Shown here piece by piece: positions 47,717 to 57,577 of a DNA stretch of 64,000 nt. A program made the position numbers and the translations under genes. The notes beneath the pieces were generated by a model. It searched no databases. It was not told the DNA's origin and saw nothing but the letters and a program-made list of their open reading frames with translations. The stretch lies in assembly GCA_947465645.1 (NCBI GenBank), contig CANIBQ010000004.1:1-64000 (forward strand), given 5' to 3'. Origin of the DNA: Acidobacteriota bacterium. Lineage in GTDB: Bacteria; Acidobacteriota; Vicinamibacteria; Vicinamibacterales; UBA2999. Positions within the stretch are counted from its first letter, which is position 1; every line of letters starts with the position of its first letter.

Positions 47717-47782
47717 GTGGGGCCGGCTCTGGGGCCGGCCTTGTCAGGCCGGCCGGGCAAGCCTGACAAGGCTTGCCCCACA
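47717..47782. repeat. Double palindrome with complementary loops
   Basis: Hairpin 1: GGCCGGCC (47733-47740), loop TTGTCA, GGCCGGCC (47747-47754). Hairpin 2: GGGCAAGCC (47755-47763), loop TGACAA, GGCTTGCCC (47770-47778). The loops are reverse complements, so a kissing interaction is possible. The outer GTGGGG/CCCCAC pair encloses both. It follows the TPR gene and precedes the convergent DinB gene, where it could terminate both. Confidence 0.85.
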
Positions 47783-47801
47783 GGCGAGTACACGACCTCG
47801 G

Positions 47802-48317
47802 TCACGCTTCACGCCTGCCACCGCGAACGACACGAGCGGTCACCGAAAGCTGCCCCACGTGACGCATCGCGTGTTCCGCGCCATGCACGAGGCAACCGAT
47901 GACCGTCGAAGGGAGCTGGGCACGTCCCACGCCTCGAAAGTCGCCCAGCTTTGTCACATCGATCGTGCGAAGCTCCGCAACGGCTGCGTCAACTCGCGCA
48001 GACAGGGCGGCCAGCACTGGCGCGACGTCGCCTGCGAGCAGTTCCTGACCTTCCGCCTGAATCGCCGCGAGTTGTTCCGTCGAGAGTGCGTGGCCGCGGG
48101 CGTAGGTGAAGAGGCGATCGATGACGCCGGCAATGTGACGCACATGAAAGGCCGCAGAGGCTGCCCCTGCAGGACGGGCGTTCCATTCCTGCTCCGTCAA
48201 AGGCTCGGCAATCTCGGCGACACTCTCGCGAACTTGAAGAAGGATGTGCGCGATTGGTTGCAGGAGGTCGGGAATGCCGTCGATCGGCCCGCGCTGCCAC
48301 CATTCAGTCTTCGCCAT
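47802..48317 (-). CDS. DinB-family protein
   Basis: A 171-residue four-helix bundle of the DinB/YfiT type. FHVRHIAGVIDRLFTYARG holds two His residues and LVHGAEHAMRHVGQL a further set; together they fit the three-His metal site. The family includes thiol-dependent transferases and uncharacterised stress proteins. It lies 6 nt after the nucleotidyltransferase gene, so it is probably the last gene of that small operon. Confidence 0.85.
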   Translation of the reverse strand: MAKTEWWQRGPIDGIPDLLQPIAHILLQVRESVAEIAEPLTEQEWNARPAGAASAAFHVRHIAGVIDRLFTYARGHALSTEQLAAIQAEGQELLAGDVAPVLAALSARVDAAVAELRTIDVTKLGDFRGVGRAQLPSTVIGCLVHGAEHAMRHVGQLSVTARVVRGGRREA

Positions 48318-48323
48318 TCAACG

Positions 48324-48851
48324 TCAGCACGCCGTCAGGCGAATCCAGTGGGCGCGACTCTCGGCTGGCAGTACATCAATCGCCTTGTCAACCTGGGCGC
48401 GCATCTCCGCGCCCACTGACGGGAGAAGCTGCTCGATGTCCCAGAGATCCTGGCCTCCGCCGGCAAACAGCTTCAGCAGGATCAGATCGGCGAGGCAGAC
48501 AACAAGGACATCCTTATCGAGCAGCCGAGCGCGTTCCGCCCGGGCGATCGCGTCGCGCTGCCACTGGTGACGGCCGACGACGATGTCCACGTCACGTTGT
48601 TCCGGCTGGCTGATCCGGACGACCCCGCGAAGCGGATCCGACTGGTCGCCGTGACGAATGTCAATGGTGGCAGAGGGCGCATCCAGACCTTCCCAGAAAG
48701 GCTTTTCGAGCACGCGAGGGCTGACCGCCAGCAGGTTGATGTCGTAGGTCGACCGGGACACTCCATGCACGGCGAGAGCACTCGCCCCGATCACGGCGCA
48801 TGGAACATCCTCGCGCGCCAGGAACTCGGACACCGCGCCAAACAGAGTCAC
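48324..48851 (-). CDS. Nucleotidyltransferase-fold protein (toxin-antitoxin-like partner)
   Basis: A 175-residue protein with the minimal nucleotidyltransferase fold. VIGASALAVHG stands for the usual GG-x-AL...HG motif, with Ala for the second Gly, and STYDINLLAV shows D-x-N instead of the two catalytic Asp (DxD). LADLILLKLFAGGGQDLWDIEQL is the family's C-terminal helix block. It is like AbiEii or nucleotidyltransferase toxins but possibly inactive. GTG 48851 overlaps the upstream small gene by 4 nt (GTGA). Confidence 0.72.
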   Translation of the reverse strand: MTLFGAVSEFLAREDVPCAVIGASALAVHGVSRSTYDINLLAVSPRVLEKPFWEGLDAPSATIDIRHGDQSDPLRGVVRISQPEQRDVDIVVGRHQWQRDAIARAERARLLDKDVLVVCLADLILLKLFAGGGQDLWDIEQLLPSVGAEMRAQVDKAIDVLPAESRAHWIRLTAC

Positions 48852-49069
48852 GACTGAGCGGTATCGGCGGCTCGGCTGGGACGTCGTCCGATGCGACGGC
48901 GTTGCACGATCTCTGTCCGTGCGAGGCTCACGCTGATCCCTCGCGCCCGCGCATAAGCGGCCAGGTCGTCGTCGCCGAGCTGAAATGCTCGCTGCAGGCG
49001 CTCGTCGCTGGTAAGTAACTGCTCCGATTCGCGAGTCTTGCGCCGAAGTTCGTCGGCTACTGAGCGCAT
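48848..49069 (-). CDS. Small protein upstream of the nucleotidyltransferase gene
   Basis: A 73-residue basic protein: RSVADELRRKTRESEQLLTSDERLQRAF, then LAAYARARGIS and a basic end (EIVQRRRIGRRPSR). Similar short proteins with DELR...LR-like and RARGIS blocks are often found next to nucleotidyltransferase genes, in the role of antitoxin or partner; this is inferred. ATG 49069; it overlaps the next gene by 4 nt. Confidence 0.65.
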   Translation of the reverse strand: MRSVADELRRKTRESEQLLTSDERLQRAFQLGDDDLAAYARARGISVSLARTEIVQRRRIGRRPSRAADTAQS

Positions 49070-49116
49070 GGATTCAGTATAGCGACAGAGGGATTGGGCT
49101 GAGCGATCGGTCCGCG

Positions 49117-50244
49117 CTAGGAAGCGGAAGGACCCGCTGCCTGGGCCGGCAGCGTGAAGCGGAAGATGGTGCCGCCGCCAGGCCTGTTCTCCGCCCAGAT
49201 GCGTCCGCCATGCGCTTCGACGATGCTCTTGGAAATGTACAGGCCCAGCCCCACGCCCCGCCGATCGGTCTTGCTCAGTTGCACAAAGCGCACGAACACC
49301 GCTTCCAACTGGTCCGGCGGCACGCCGATGCCTGTGTCAGTGACGGTGAACAGGATGTCATCACTGCTCCGCTCGACCCGCACCACCACGGCCCCGCCCG
49401 CCGGAGTGAACTTGATCGCGTTGCTCAGGAGATTGGTGAGGACCTGGAGAATCCGGGCCGGGTCGAACGGTGCCAGCGATGACGGCGGCACGACGGCCGC
49501 GAGCGAGACGCTGTTGGCCGACGCGAGGGCCTGGAAGGTCTCCATCGCCTCGGTGACGACATGCGTGGGGGCTGCCATCTCGGGCGTGACCGCGAGCTGT
49601 CCGGCTTCGATGCTGACGACGTCGGCGAGGTCGCCGATCAGCCGGTTCATCCGAGCGCCCGATCGCTGAATGCGCTGGGCGTGCCTGACGATATCCTGCC
49701 CGTCGGATCCGCGCGCCACGTCCTTCTCGATCAGTGAGGCGAAGCCGACGATCGCGTTCAACAAATGCCGCAGGTCGTGGCTGACGATGCCCAGGAACTC
49801 GTTGCCGGTCGCCAGCACATCGTCGGACCGCTCGCGCTCGATCAGCAGGTCCTTGTCGGTTTCCTCGCGCTTGCTCGACAGCGCATCCGCCTGCTCGGCG
49901 CGTTCCGCGCGCAGGGTCTCGTCGGCGATCGCCCGCTCATCGCGCAAGGCGCGGTCCGCGATGTCCCTCTCGCGTTCCACTGCGGCGGGCGCCGCGCCCC
50001 GGGGCGCGGCTGACTGTCGATCGATCCTGGCACGGGCGGCGGCCAGCACCGCGTCGGCGCGGTCCCGCGCGAGGGTGATGACGGCGTCGGCGGTTTCGTC
50101 GATCGCGGCGAGCTGATCCCCGAGGGCCTGGTCGGCGTTCTCGCGCTCGACCCGGAGGCTCTCGTCGGTCTGATCGCGCTCGGAGCCCGGCCGGGGGGCT
50201 ACGTCGCTCACCGCTGGATTGACGTTGGACGGCTCGTTCGCCAT
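49117..50244 (-). CDS. Soluble histidine kinase A with long coiled-coil N-terminus
   Basis: A 375-residue kinase without membrane helices. Residues about 18-155 are a repetitive coiled coil (DESLRVERENADQALGDQL, IADETLRAERAEQADAL, DKDLLIERERSDDVL). Then the H-box FLGIVSHDLRHLLNAIVGFA and the ATPase domain with N box (LLSNAIKFTPAGG), G1 (VTDTGIGVP), and G2 (GVGLGLYISK). ATG 50244 overlaps the stop of the upstream lipoprotein gene (TGATG). The paralogue at 50976 shares the same layout. No response regulator is adjacent. Confidence 0.9.
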   Translation of the reverse strand: MANEPSNVNPAVSDVAPRPGSERDQTDESLRVERENADQALGDQLAAIDETADAVITLARDRADAVLAAARARIDRQSAAPRGAAPAAVERERDIADRALRDERAIADETLRAERAEQADALSSKREETDKDLLIERERSDDVLATGNEFLGIVSHDLRHLLNAIVGFASLIEKDVARGSDGQDIVRHAQRIQRSGARMNRLIGDLADVVSIEAGQLAVTPEMAAPTHVVTEAMETFQALASANSVSLAAVVPPSSLAPFDPARILQVLTNLLSNAIKFTPAGGAVVVRVERSSDDILFTVTDTGIGVPPDQLEAVFVRFVQLSKTDRRGVGLGLYISKSIVEAHGGRIWAENRPGGGTIFRFTLPAQAAGPSAS

Positions 50245-50894
50245 CAGCAGTTGGCGCACATGACGTCGAGCAGGTAGTCCACGACGATGTTGGCGTCGCG
50301 ATCCATCAGGACGAGATGGGTGTCTACGATCCGGTATTCCAGGTCGTCTGGAAGGAGCGGCAGGATGTTCAGGACGTTCCCCGGCATCGTCGAGCGAGGC
50401 GCGCCTTCGGGGTAGGCGCCATTCACCTCGAGCACGAAGGTCACGGGTGCGTTCTCCCGGATCGAGCTCCTGGTGCGGGCGGCCGAATCGCCGCGGAGCT
50501 CAGGGTTCATCGCCCTGCGGAGCGCTGCCGCAATCGGCGGCCCGAGGATGTCGCCTTGCTTCGCGTCCCGCCGCGCTGAGCGGATGCGGGTCGCGAGAAG
50601 CTGCCTGGAGGCCATGTTCTCGCCGACGTTGGCGCTCTCACTCTGCGGCGTGCCGCGGCGGTCGAGGTTGTCATGCAGTTTCATGTAGCGATCGATGCGG
50701 TGGTGGAAGTCGGACAGAACCCGTTCGTCGAGGACGGCCTGCGAAGGCTGGATCGATCCCGCCACGGTGACTGGTGCGCCGATGCTGGCCACATCGATGC
50801 TCGTCCCGCGACTCGTCCCGACGCTCGAGTGCGCGCACCCGACCGCCAGGAGCGCCGATCCCACCACCGCGAATCCGAGGGAGGAGCTGGTCAT
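50244..50894 (-). CDS. Lipoprotein between the two kinase genes
   Basis: A 216-residue lipoprotein: TSSSLGFAVVGSALLAVGC is signal and lipobox. The mature sequence is mainly helical early (LSDFHHRIDRYMKLHDNL) and later has PVTFVLEVNGAYPEGAP and a LVLMDRDANIVVDYLLDV end. The family is not recognised. Its stop overlaps the kinase A start by one base, so kinase A and the lipoprotein are probably one operon; it may be a sensor or target of the kinases (inference). Confidence 0.72.
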   Translation of the reverse strand: MTSSSLGFAVVGSALLAVGCAHSSVGTSRGTSIDVASIGAPVTVAGSIQPSQAVLDERVLSDFHHRIDRYMKLHDNLDRRGTPQSESANVGENMASRQLLATRIRSARRDAKQGDILGPPIAAALRRAMNPELRGDSAARTRSSIRENAPVTFVLEVNGAYPEGAPRSTMPGNVLNILPLLPDDLEYRIVDTHLVLMDRDANIVVDYLLDVMCANC

Positions 50895-50975
50895 CACTCA
50901 TGGTGATGCGTGGCGTGGCGGAGACTCTGTCCTGTTTTGAACAGCCACCGAAAGAAAGAGCGGCGCTGGCGTGAT

Positions 50976-52067
<1,092 letters not shown>

Positions 52068-52229
52068 GCGAGACCACTCGCACCAGCGTATTCCTGATCG
52101 ACCAGGTAAGCACACAAAGACACATAAAGAGGCGAAGACCAGGGCGAAGACCTAGATCGCGAACCAAACCGTCCACCTCCCCGTCTAAGATGTGCGCGAC
52201 CGGGAGCGCATGCCTATGGGCACATCACG

Positions 52230-54413
52230 ATGAGACGCGCCGTTGGTTTGCTCCCCTTGCTCCTGCTGGCAGGCGTGCCTGCCGCGCACGGGCAGACCGC
52301 ACCGGAGTTCCAGGTTTCGCGAACCGCCTCGGCCCCGGTCATCGACGGCGAGCTCGGCGACGAAGCGTGGCTCGGCAGCCCGCTCGACCTGGATTCCTGG
52401 GTCACCTACAACCCGCACCGCGGCGAGACAGTTCCCCTCCGCACCGACGTCCGCATCGCCTACGACGACCGCAACATCTACTTCGCCTTCCACTGCTTCG
52501 ACGCGGAGCCGGACAAGATCCGGACGACGATGAGCCGTCGCGACAGCGTGTTCAGTGACGACTGGATCGCCGTCAGCCTCGATTCCGCGGGGACCGGCCA
52601 GACCGCCTATCACCTGTTCGTCAACCCGAGCGGCGTCCAGATGGACGCGCTCAACACCTCCAACGGGGAGCGCTTCGAAGCCGACGTGATCTGGGACAGC
52701 GCCGGCAAGGTCACCGCCGACGGCTACATCGTCGAGATCAGGATCCCTCTGCAGACGGTGCGATTCTCGGGGGGCGAGGCGGTGAAGATGGGGCTGGTCT
52801 TCTTCCGGCGCGTGAGCCGCAGCGGCATCTCGGCGTCCTGGCCGGAGATGGCGCCGGGGCAATGGGTCTTCGACCGGCCAGCGCGCGCCGTGTTCAGCAA
52901 CCTGAAACAGCCGCCGCTGATCGAGCTCCTGCCGAGCGTGACGTATGGCATCAACCAGGCCCGCGCGACCCCGGACCGATGGGCCGGCGCCGACGGGAAA
53001 GGCGACATCGGCCTGAGCGGGAAGTACGGGATCACCTCGAACATCACGCTCGACGCGACCATCAACCCCGATTTCAGCCAGGTGGAAAGCGACGCGTTCC
53101 AGGTCGAGGTCAACCAGCGCTTCCCGGTGTTCTTCTCCGAGAAGCGGCCGTTCTTCATGGAGGGTGCCGGCCTGTTCGACCTCGCCGGGATGGGCGGCTT
53201 CAGCAACCTGCGGACGGCCGTGCACACGCGCCGGATCATCAACCCTTCGTGGGGCAGCAAGGTGACCGGCACCGCCGGACGGGTGAGCTTCGGCGTGCTC
53301 AACGCGCTCGACGGCAGCCCGCAGGATCTGGAAGAGCGCGGAAACGCGATCGCGGGACGCAAGAAGCTGTTCACGCTCGGCCGCGCGACCTATGCGCTCG
53401 GCCAGTCGAACTACGCCGGCGCGATCGCGATCGATACCGAACATGCGGGCCGGCACAACCGGGTGATTGGCGGCGACCTTTCATTCCGGCTCTCGCCGAA
53501 CCACAAGCTCGAGACCAGCGTGCTGGCGTCCGACACCGGCCTCGCATCCGGCAGCGCTCGCGGCACGGCATCGCAGGTGTCGTACGCATACAACACGCGC
53601 CGGATCTCGTGGCAGAACCAGGTCGAGCACTACGGCCTCGACTTCCAGATGGATACCGCGTTCTTCAACCGCGCCGGTTTCACCTCAGCGTTGTCGTACG
53701 GTGAGCTGAATTTCTATCCGAGGGAGGGCACCGAGTTCTGGCTGAAGCGGGTGCAGCCCTTCTTCCTGGGCAAGGTTGGGCGCGACCGCGTCCAGCAGGG
53801 CGATGACCGGTTCCTGGACGCGGGCATCAACTTTCATCTCACCCGGCAGGGATTCATCCAGGTGATCCACAACCGCACCCGGGAGCCGTGGCTCGGCCGC
53901 CAGTTCAGGAGGGGCGGAGGGATCAACGCATACGGCGGCGGACAGGTGCTCAGGTGGCTGAACCTCCATGGGAGCTTCAGTAGCAACCGGGCGGTCTACT
54001 ACGACGCGTTCGATCCGTTCCAGGGGCACTCGCGGAACGCGTCGTTCGGCGTCACCCTGCAGCCCAACGAACATCTCAACCAGTTCGTCGAGTACCAGAC
54101 CGTGCGGTTCGACCGCGAATCGACCGGCGCGCGCGTCTTCACCGTCAACATCCTCAATCTCAAGACCACCTACCAGTTCAACCGGCGGCTGCTCGCCCGC
54201 CTGATCGAGCAGTACGACAGCTCGCGCAAGCGGCTGCTCATCGACGCGCTCGTCTCATATGAGTTCGTGCCGGGCACGGTGCTGCACGCCGGCTACGGCT
54301 CACTCCATGAGCCGCGCGAGTTCCGGGACGGACGCCTGCTGCCCACCGGCGGCGACTACGTGACGGTGAGCCGCGGCCTGTTCTTCAAGGCGTCGTACGT
54401 CCATCGCTTCTGA
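52230..54413 (+). CDS. DUF5916-like outer-membrane protein with CBM9-type domain
   Basis: A 727-residue exported protein: signal peptide (RRAVGLLPLLLLAGVPAAHGQ), a CBM9-type beta-sandwich (about 30-225; APVIDGELGDEAW, WVTYNPHRGETVPLRTDVRI), then a long beta-barrel (about 240-727; DATINPDFSQVESDAFQVEV, FPVFFSEKRPFFMEGAGLF). The C-terminus FKASYVHRF ends with Phe, as in outer-membrane proteins. Such proteins are thought to bind carbohydrate at the surface. ATG 52230. In the preceding 162-nt gap, AT-rich imperfect repeats (GCGAAGACC twice) are seen. Confidence 0.88.
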   Translation: MRRAVGLLPLLLLAGVPAAHGQTAPEFQVSRTASAPVIDGELGDEAWLGSPLDLDSWVTYNPHRGETVPLRTDVRIAYDDRNIYFAFHCFDAEPDKIRTTMSRRDSVFSDDWIAVSLDSAGTGQTAYHLFVNPSGVQMDALNTSNGERFEADVIWDSAGKVTADGYIVEIRIPLQTVRFSGGEAVKMGLVFFRRVSRSGISASWPEMAPGQWVFDRPARAVFSNLKQPPLIELLPSVTYGINQARATPDRWAGADGKGDIGLSGKYGITSNITLDATINPDFSQVESDAFQVEVNQRFPVFFSEKRPFFMEGAGLFDLAGMGGFSNLRTAVHTRRIINPSWGSKVTGTAGRVSFGVLNALDGSPQDLEERGNAIAGRKKLFTLGRATYALGQSNYAGAIAIDTEHAGRHNRVIGGDLSFRLSPNHKLETSVLASDTGLASGSARGTASQVSYAYNTRRISWQNQVEHYGLDFQMDTAFFNRAGFTSALSYGELNFYPREGTEFWLKRVQPFFLGKVGRDRVQQGDDRFLDAGINFHLTRQGFIQVIHNRTREPWLGRQFRRGGGINAYGGGQVLRWLNLHGSFSSNRAVYYDAFDPFQGHSRNASFGVTLQPNEHLNQFVEYQTVRFDRESTGARVFTVNILNLKTTYQFNRRLLARLIEQYDSSRKRLLIDALVSYEFVPGTVLHAGYGSLHEPREFRDGRLLPTGGDYVTVSRGLFFKASYVHRF

Positions 54414-54518
54414 TCGCAAACGGTCGAGCTCGCCGAGTGGTCGCTCGCGTTTGGGGATGGAAGTAAGGACCTCCGCGTTCTTCGCGATCCGGCGAACACC
54501 TTTTACAATGTTCGTGAC

Positions 54519-55160
54519 ATGACCATCACGGGCGAATTCCAGCAGGGCGATCACGTCTGCGCAATTTACGATTCACCTGCTGAACAGATCGCGGTGGCCG
54601 CGGCATACGTCGCCGAGGGGCTGGCTCTCGGCCAGCGCTGTCTCTACGCCTCCGATTCCGAAGCGGCGCTGACGCGCTTCCGCGCGGCGCTAAGCGATGT
54701 CGGCGTGGACGCGGTGCTGAGCGAGCGCCGTGGCGCGCTGCTGCTCAAGACCAAGCACGAGGCGCACCTGGTGGACGGCCGATTCGAGTGCGAGCGCATG
54801 CTCCGGATGCTGAACCAGGCGGTCGAGGATGCGCTGAACTCCGGCTTCGCCGGCCTCCGCACCTGCGGCGACATGTCATGGCTTCTGGACGATGCCCCGG
54901 GGTCCGAGCAGGTGGTGGAATACGAAGCGCTGCTGAATGAGTTCTTCCAGAGCATCCGCGCGGTGGGCATGTGCCAGTATGACCGTGCGCGGCTGCCCGC
55001 CGGGACGCTCGACCACGCGCTGGCGACGCACCGGAGCGTGGTGCTCGACAACCGCCACCAGGCGAACCCCTTCTGCAAGCCGTCCTCGGTCGCCGCGACA
55101 CGCTTCCCGCAGCCCCACGATCTGAACTGGAAGATCCGGGAGCTGAGGAGCCGCCGGTAG
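54519..55160 (+). CDS. Stand-alone MEDS-domain protein
   Basis: A 213-residue soluble protein made of one MEDS (methanogen/methylotroph DcmR sensory) domain. Landmarks: GDHVCAIYDSPAEQ, GLALGQRCLYASD, LRTCGDMSWLL and MCQYDRARLPAGTL. These domains normally sit in kinases and DcmR-like regulators; here no output domain follows, so it may act in trans. Start ATG 54519. It follows the DUF5916 gene. Confidence 0.82.
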   Translation: MTITGEFQQGDHVCAIYDSPAEQIAVAAAYVAEGLALGQRCLYASDSEAALTRFRAALSDVGVDAVLSERRGALLLKTKHEAHLVDGRFECERMLRMLNQAVEDALNSGFAGLRTCGDMSWLLDDAPGSEQVVEYEALLNEFFQSIRAVGMCQYDRARLPAGTLDHALATHRSVVLDNRHQANPFCKPSSVAATRFPQPHDLNWKIRELRSRR

Positions 55161-55170
55161 CCTGGAAGAT

Positions 55171-55318
55171 CGTGGGGCAAGCCTTGTCAGGCTTGCCCGC
55201 GAAGCTGAAAGCTTCGCCTCAAGTGCAGTCCCACCCTCCCAAGGCACGAACCCTTCCGGGTTCTCGCGGCAAGCCTCGGTCTCCGCTTGGCAGATGAGTT
55301 GCTTTGTAAGGTGGGACT
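55171..55318. repeat. Palindromic elements and long inverted arms before the barrel gene
   Basis: A TTGTCA-loop hairpin (GGGCAAGCC 55175-55183, GGCTTGCCC 55190-55198), then GCGAAGCT/AGCTTCGC (55199-55217) and GAACCC/GGGTTC (55248-55263). Arms AGTCCCACC (55227-55235) and GGTGGGACT (55310-55318) can close a large loop ending 7 nt before the ATG at 55326. The 165-nt gap is therefore a highly structured leader. Confidence 0.75.
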
Positions 55319-55325
55319 CACTCCT

Positions 55326-55961
55326 ATGACTACGACTCTCTATACCTACACGCGCGCGATTCGTGTCCTCATCATGCTCATGGCAATCAGCGGTGTCTCG
55401 GAGATGGCGATGGCGCAGCCCGCTCCGCGATTCGAGGCAGGCGGCCAGATCGCGGTGGCGGCGTCGAGCGAGTTCGACGAGACCGATGCCGGCATCGGCG
55501 GCCGGCTCGCGTGGTTTCCGTTAGGGCTGGTCGGCGTCGAGGGGGAAATCAATGTCTTCCCGCGGGACGTCCCCGCCGACTTCGGTTCGACCGCATTCTC
55601 GCGGACCCGCATCGAAGGGCTGTTCGGCGCGACCGTGGGTCCGGTCATCGGCCGCGTGCGTCCGTTCGCGAAAGTGCGGCCGGGGTTCCTGCGGTTCAAC
55701 GACGCCGGACCGATCGCGTGCATTCGCATCTTCCCGCCACCGCTCGCGTGCACGCTCGCGGAGGGACGCACGGTGATGGCGCTCGACCTCGGCGGCGGGC
55801 TCGAGTTCTTTCCGTCACCGGAAACGTTTCTTCGCATCGACGCCGGCGACCGCATCCTGCGGTATCCCACGCCGGCCTTCGACGCCGACCGCAACGCCCG
55901 GATGGATTCGTTCGTGAGCCACGACTTCCGCGTCGCGATCGGGGGCGGTCTGCGCTTCTGA
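55326..55961 (+). CDS. Small outer-membrane beta-barrel protein
   Basis: A 211-residue protein with a signal peptide (about 1-31; RVLIMLMAISGVSEMAMAQ). The remainder alternates hydrophobic/hydrophilic strands (FEAGGQIAVAASSEFDETDAG, LVGVEGEINVF, FAKVRPGFLRF) and ends SHDFRVAIGGGLRF, with terminal Phe as in OmpA-like barrels. It is likely an eight-stranded barrel of unknown function. ATG 55326 is chosen for the signal peptide. A structured leader lies upstream. Confidence 0.8.
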   Translation: MTTTLYTYTRAIRVLIMLMAISGVSEMAMAQPAPRFEAGGQIAVAASSEFDETDAGIGGRLAWFPLGLVGVEGEINVFPRDVPADFGSTAFSRTRIEGLFGATVGPVIGRVRPFAKVRPGFLRFNDAGPIACIRIFPPPLACTLAEGRTVMALDLGGGLEFFPSPETFLRIDAGDRILRYPTPAFDADRNARMDSFVSHDFRVAIGGGLRF

Positions 55962-55964
55962 GGT

Positions 55965-56019
55965 CGTGGGGCCGACCCTGTCGGGTCGGCCGGGCAAGCC
56001 TGACAAGGCTTGCCCCACG
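55965..56019. repeat. Double palindrome (55 nt), left copy
   Basis: CGTGGGG and CCCCACG enclose GGCCGACCC/GGGTCGGCC and GGGCAAGCC-TGACAA-GGCTTGCCC. It is the same as the copy at 56360 except for one base (CCCTG/CCCGG) in the first loop. It begins 3 nt after the barrel gene. Confidence 0.9.
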
Positions 56020-56039
56020 TACGTTCGCGCGGATTCGCG

Positions 56040-56297
56040 CTAGCGTGTCCCCAGCGGACGGGTGAGCGAACCGGTCCAGAGCTCGGCCTCGACCCATTCG
56101 CCATTCACCCTCACCACCAGCTTGCCAACCGGCGTGCCGGCGCGCTGTCCCTCTACCCGGAACCCGACATCCGGCCCGGACAGCACGGTGGGCGTGAGCG
56201 GCTGGACCATGACCGACTGGGCATAACCCCACGCCGCCACGCTCAGCATTGCCACGACCGCGATGACCACGGACCACAGACGACCATTGAGTTTCAT
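56040..56297 (-). CDS. Small exported protein of unknown function
   Basis: An 85-residue protein with signal peptide (KLNGRLWSVVIAVVAMLSVAAWGYAQ), then one short domain (VMVQPLTPTVLSGPDVGFRV, GKLVVRVNGEWVEAEL). ATG 56297 is preceded by AAAGGAG, 6 nt away. It is flanked by two near-identical 55-nt palindromic repeats in direct orientation. Small exported proteins of this size are frequently missed; its function is unknown. Confidence 0.7.
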   Translation of the reverse strand: MKLNGRLWSVVIAVVAMLSVAAWGYAQSVMVQPLTPTVLSGPDVGFRVEGQRAGTPVGKLVVRVNGEWVEAELWTGSLTRPLGTR

Positions 56298-56359
56298 AGG
56301 CACTCCTTTCACGTCCTCCGTTAGGACGCAGGCCACGCGTCGCCGGCCGGCGTGACTCT

Positions 56360-56414
56360 CGTGGGGCCGACCCGGTCGGGTCGGCCGGGCAAGCCTGACA
56401 AGGCTTGCCCCACG
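56360..56414. repeat. Double palindrome (55 nt), right copy
   Basis: Same organisation as 55965-56019, one base different, in the 157-nt gap before the nitronate monooxygenase gene. Confidence 0.9.
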
Positions 56415-56454
56415 CCTGACTGCGCTCCGGCCCCTACCGCGTTATATTTTCCGG

Positions 56455-57519
56455 ATGCTGGACCGATCGGCTGCGTTCTGCGCGAAGTACGGCCTCCGGG
56501 TTCCCATCCTCCTCGCGCCGATGGCTGGTGCGTGCCCGGCCAGTCTCTCGATCGCGGTGGCCAACGCTGGCGGGATGGGCGGGATGGGCGCGCTCGTCAC
56601 TCCGCCCGTGGGCATTCGCGAGTGGGTCGACGAGTTCACGACGCACAGCAGCGGTCCCTTCCAGCTCAATCTGTGGATTCCGGATCCGCCGCCGAAGCGC
56701 GACGCCGATGCGGAAGCGCGCGTGCGCGCGCTGCTCGCGGGCTGGGGGCCGGCCGTTCCCCAGGAGGCCGGCGATGCGCCGCTCCCAGACTTCAACGCGC
56801 AATGCGAAGCGTTCCTCGAGGTTGCGCCGACCGCGGTCTCGTCGATCATGGGCGTCTTTCCCGAGGCATTCGTCCGCCGGCTGAAGGATCGCGGCATCGC
56901 CTGGTTTGCGACGGCGACGACGCTGGCGGAGGCGCGGATCGCGCGGGATGCGGGAGCCGATGCGATCATCGCGCAGGGATACGAGGCGGGCGGGCATCGC
57001 GGCGCGTTCGATCACGCCACCGCGGAGCGCCAGCTGGTGGGCCTCTTCGCGCTGCTGCCAAGGATTGCGGATCACATCGACCTGCCGATCATCGCCGCCG
57101 GCGGGATCGGCGACGGCCGCGGCGTGGCGGCGGCGCTGACGCTTGGCGCGAGCGCGGCGACGATCGGGACGGCGTTTCTCCGCTGCCCCGAAGCGCGTAC
57201 GCACCCGGCGTGGGCGAACGCGCTCGACGGTCTCGAGCCCGAGGGTACGACCCTGACGCGGGCGTTCAGCGGCCGCCTCGCGCGCGGCATCGCGACAGAT
57301 TTCGTGCAGGCGTTCGCGTCGCCGGATGCGCCTCGTCCCGCGCCTTACCCGGTGCAGCGCGGGCTCACCGCCTCGATGAAGGAAGCGGGCGCCGCCGCGG
57401 GCGACCACCACCGCATGCAGGTATTCGCCGGCCAGTCGGCCGCGATGGCGACGGCGGTGCCGGCTGGCGACCTGGTGACGCGGATCTGGGCAGAGGCGGT
57501 TGGGGTCAGACCCCGGTGA
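56455..57519 (+). CDS. Nitronate monooxygenase (2-nitropropane dioxygenase family)
   Basis: A 354-residue FMN-dependent TIM-barrel enzyme that oxidises nitronates. N-terminal [19 protein letters not shown], then the FMN-binding region [15 protein letters not shown] with the active-site His, and phosphate loop [29 protein letters not shown] follows. ATG 56455. The last residues (GVRPR) and stop are contributed by a palindromic repeat. Confidence 0.93.
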   Translation: MLDRSAAFCAKYGLRVPILLAPMAGACPASLSIAVANAGGMGGMGALVTPPVGIREWVDEFTTHSSGPFQLNLWIPDPPPKRDADAEARVRALLAGWGPAVPQEAGDAPLPDFNAQCEAFLEVAPTAVSSIMGVFPEAFVRRLKDRGIAWFATATTLAEARIARDAGADAIIAQGYEAGGHRGAFDHATAERQLVGLFALLPRIADHIDLPIIAAGGIGDGRGVAAALTLGASAATIGTAFLRCPEARTHPAWANALDGLEPEGTTLTRAFSGRLARGIATDFVQAFASPDAPRPAPYPVQRGLTASMKEAGAAAGDHHRMQVFAGQSAAMATAVPAGDLVTRIWAEAVGVRPR

Positions 57520-57563
57520 CAAGCCGTTCCGGGGTCAGACCCCGGTGACGGGTCGACTCAAGG
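57502..57563. repeat. GGGGTCAGACCCC repeat, two direct copies
   Basis: GGGGTCAGACCCCGGTGAC occurs at 57502-57520 and again at 57531-57549, the latter followed by GGGTCGACTCAAGG. The element supplies the end of the preceding gene. It shares about 30 nt with the element in trmFO (7511-7583). Confidence 0.9.
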
Positions 57564-57577
57564 TTTAGAATTCTTAC

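Noticed and set aside
44660..47902. 1080-codon plus-strand open frame over the Crp, glycosylase and TPR genes
   Set aside because: It is antisense to, or out of frame with, genes that show clear family motifs. The composition is Arg/Ala/Gly-rich without domains, as usual for shadow frames in high-GC DNA.
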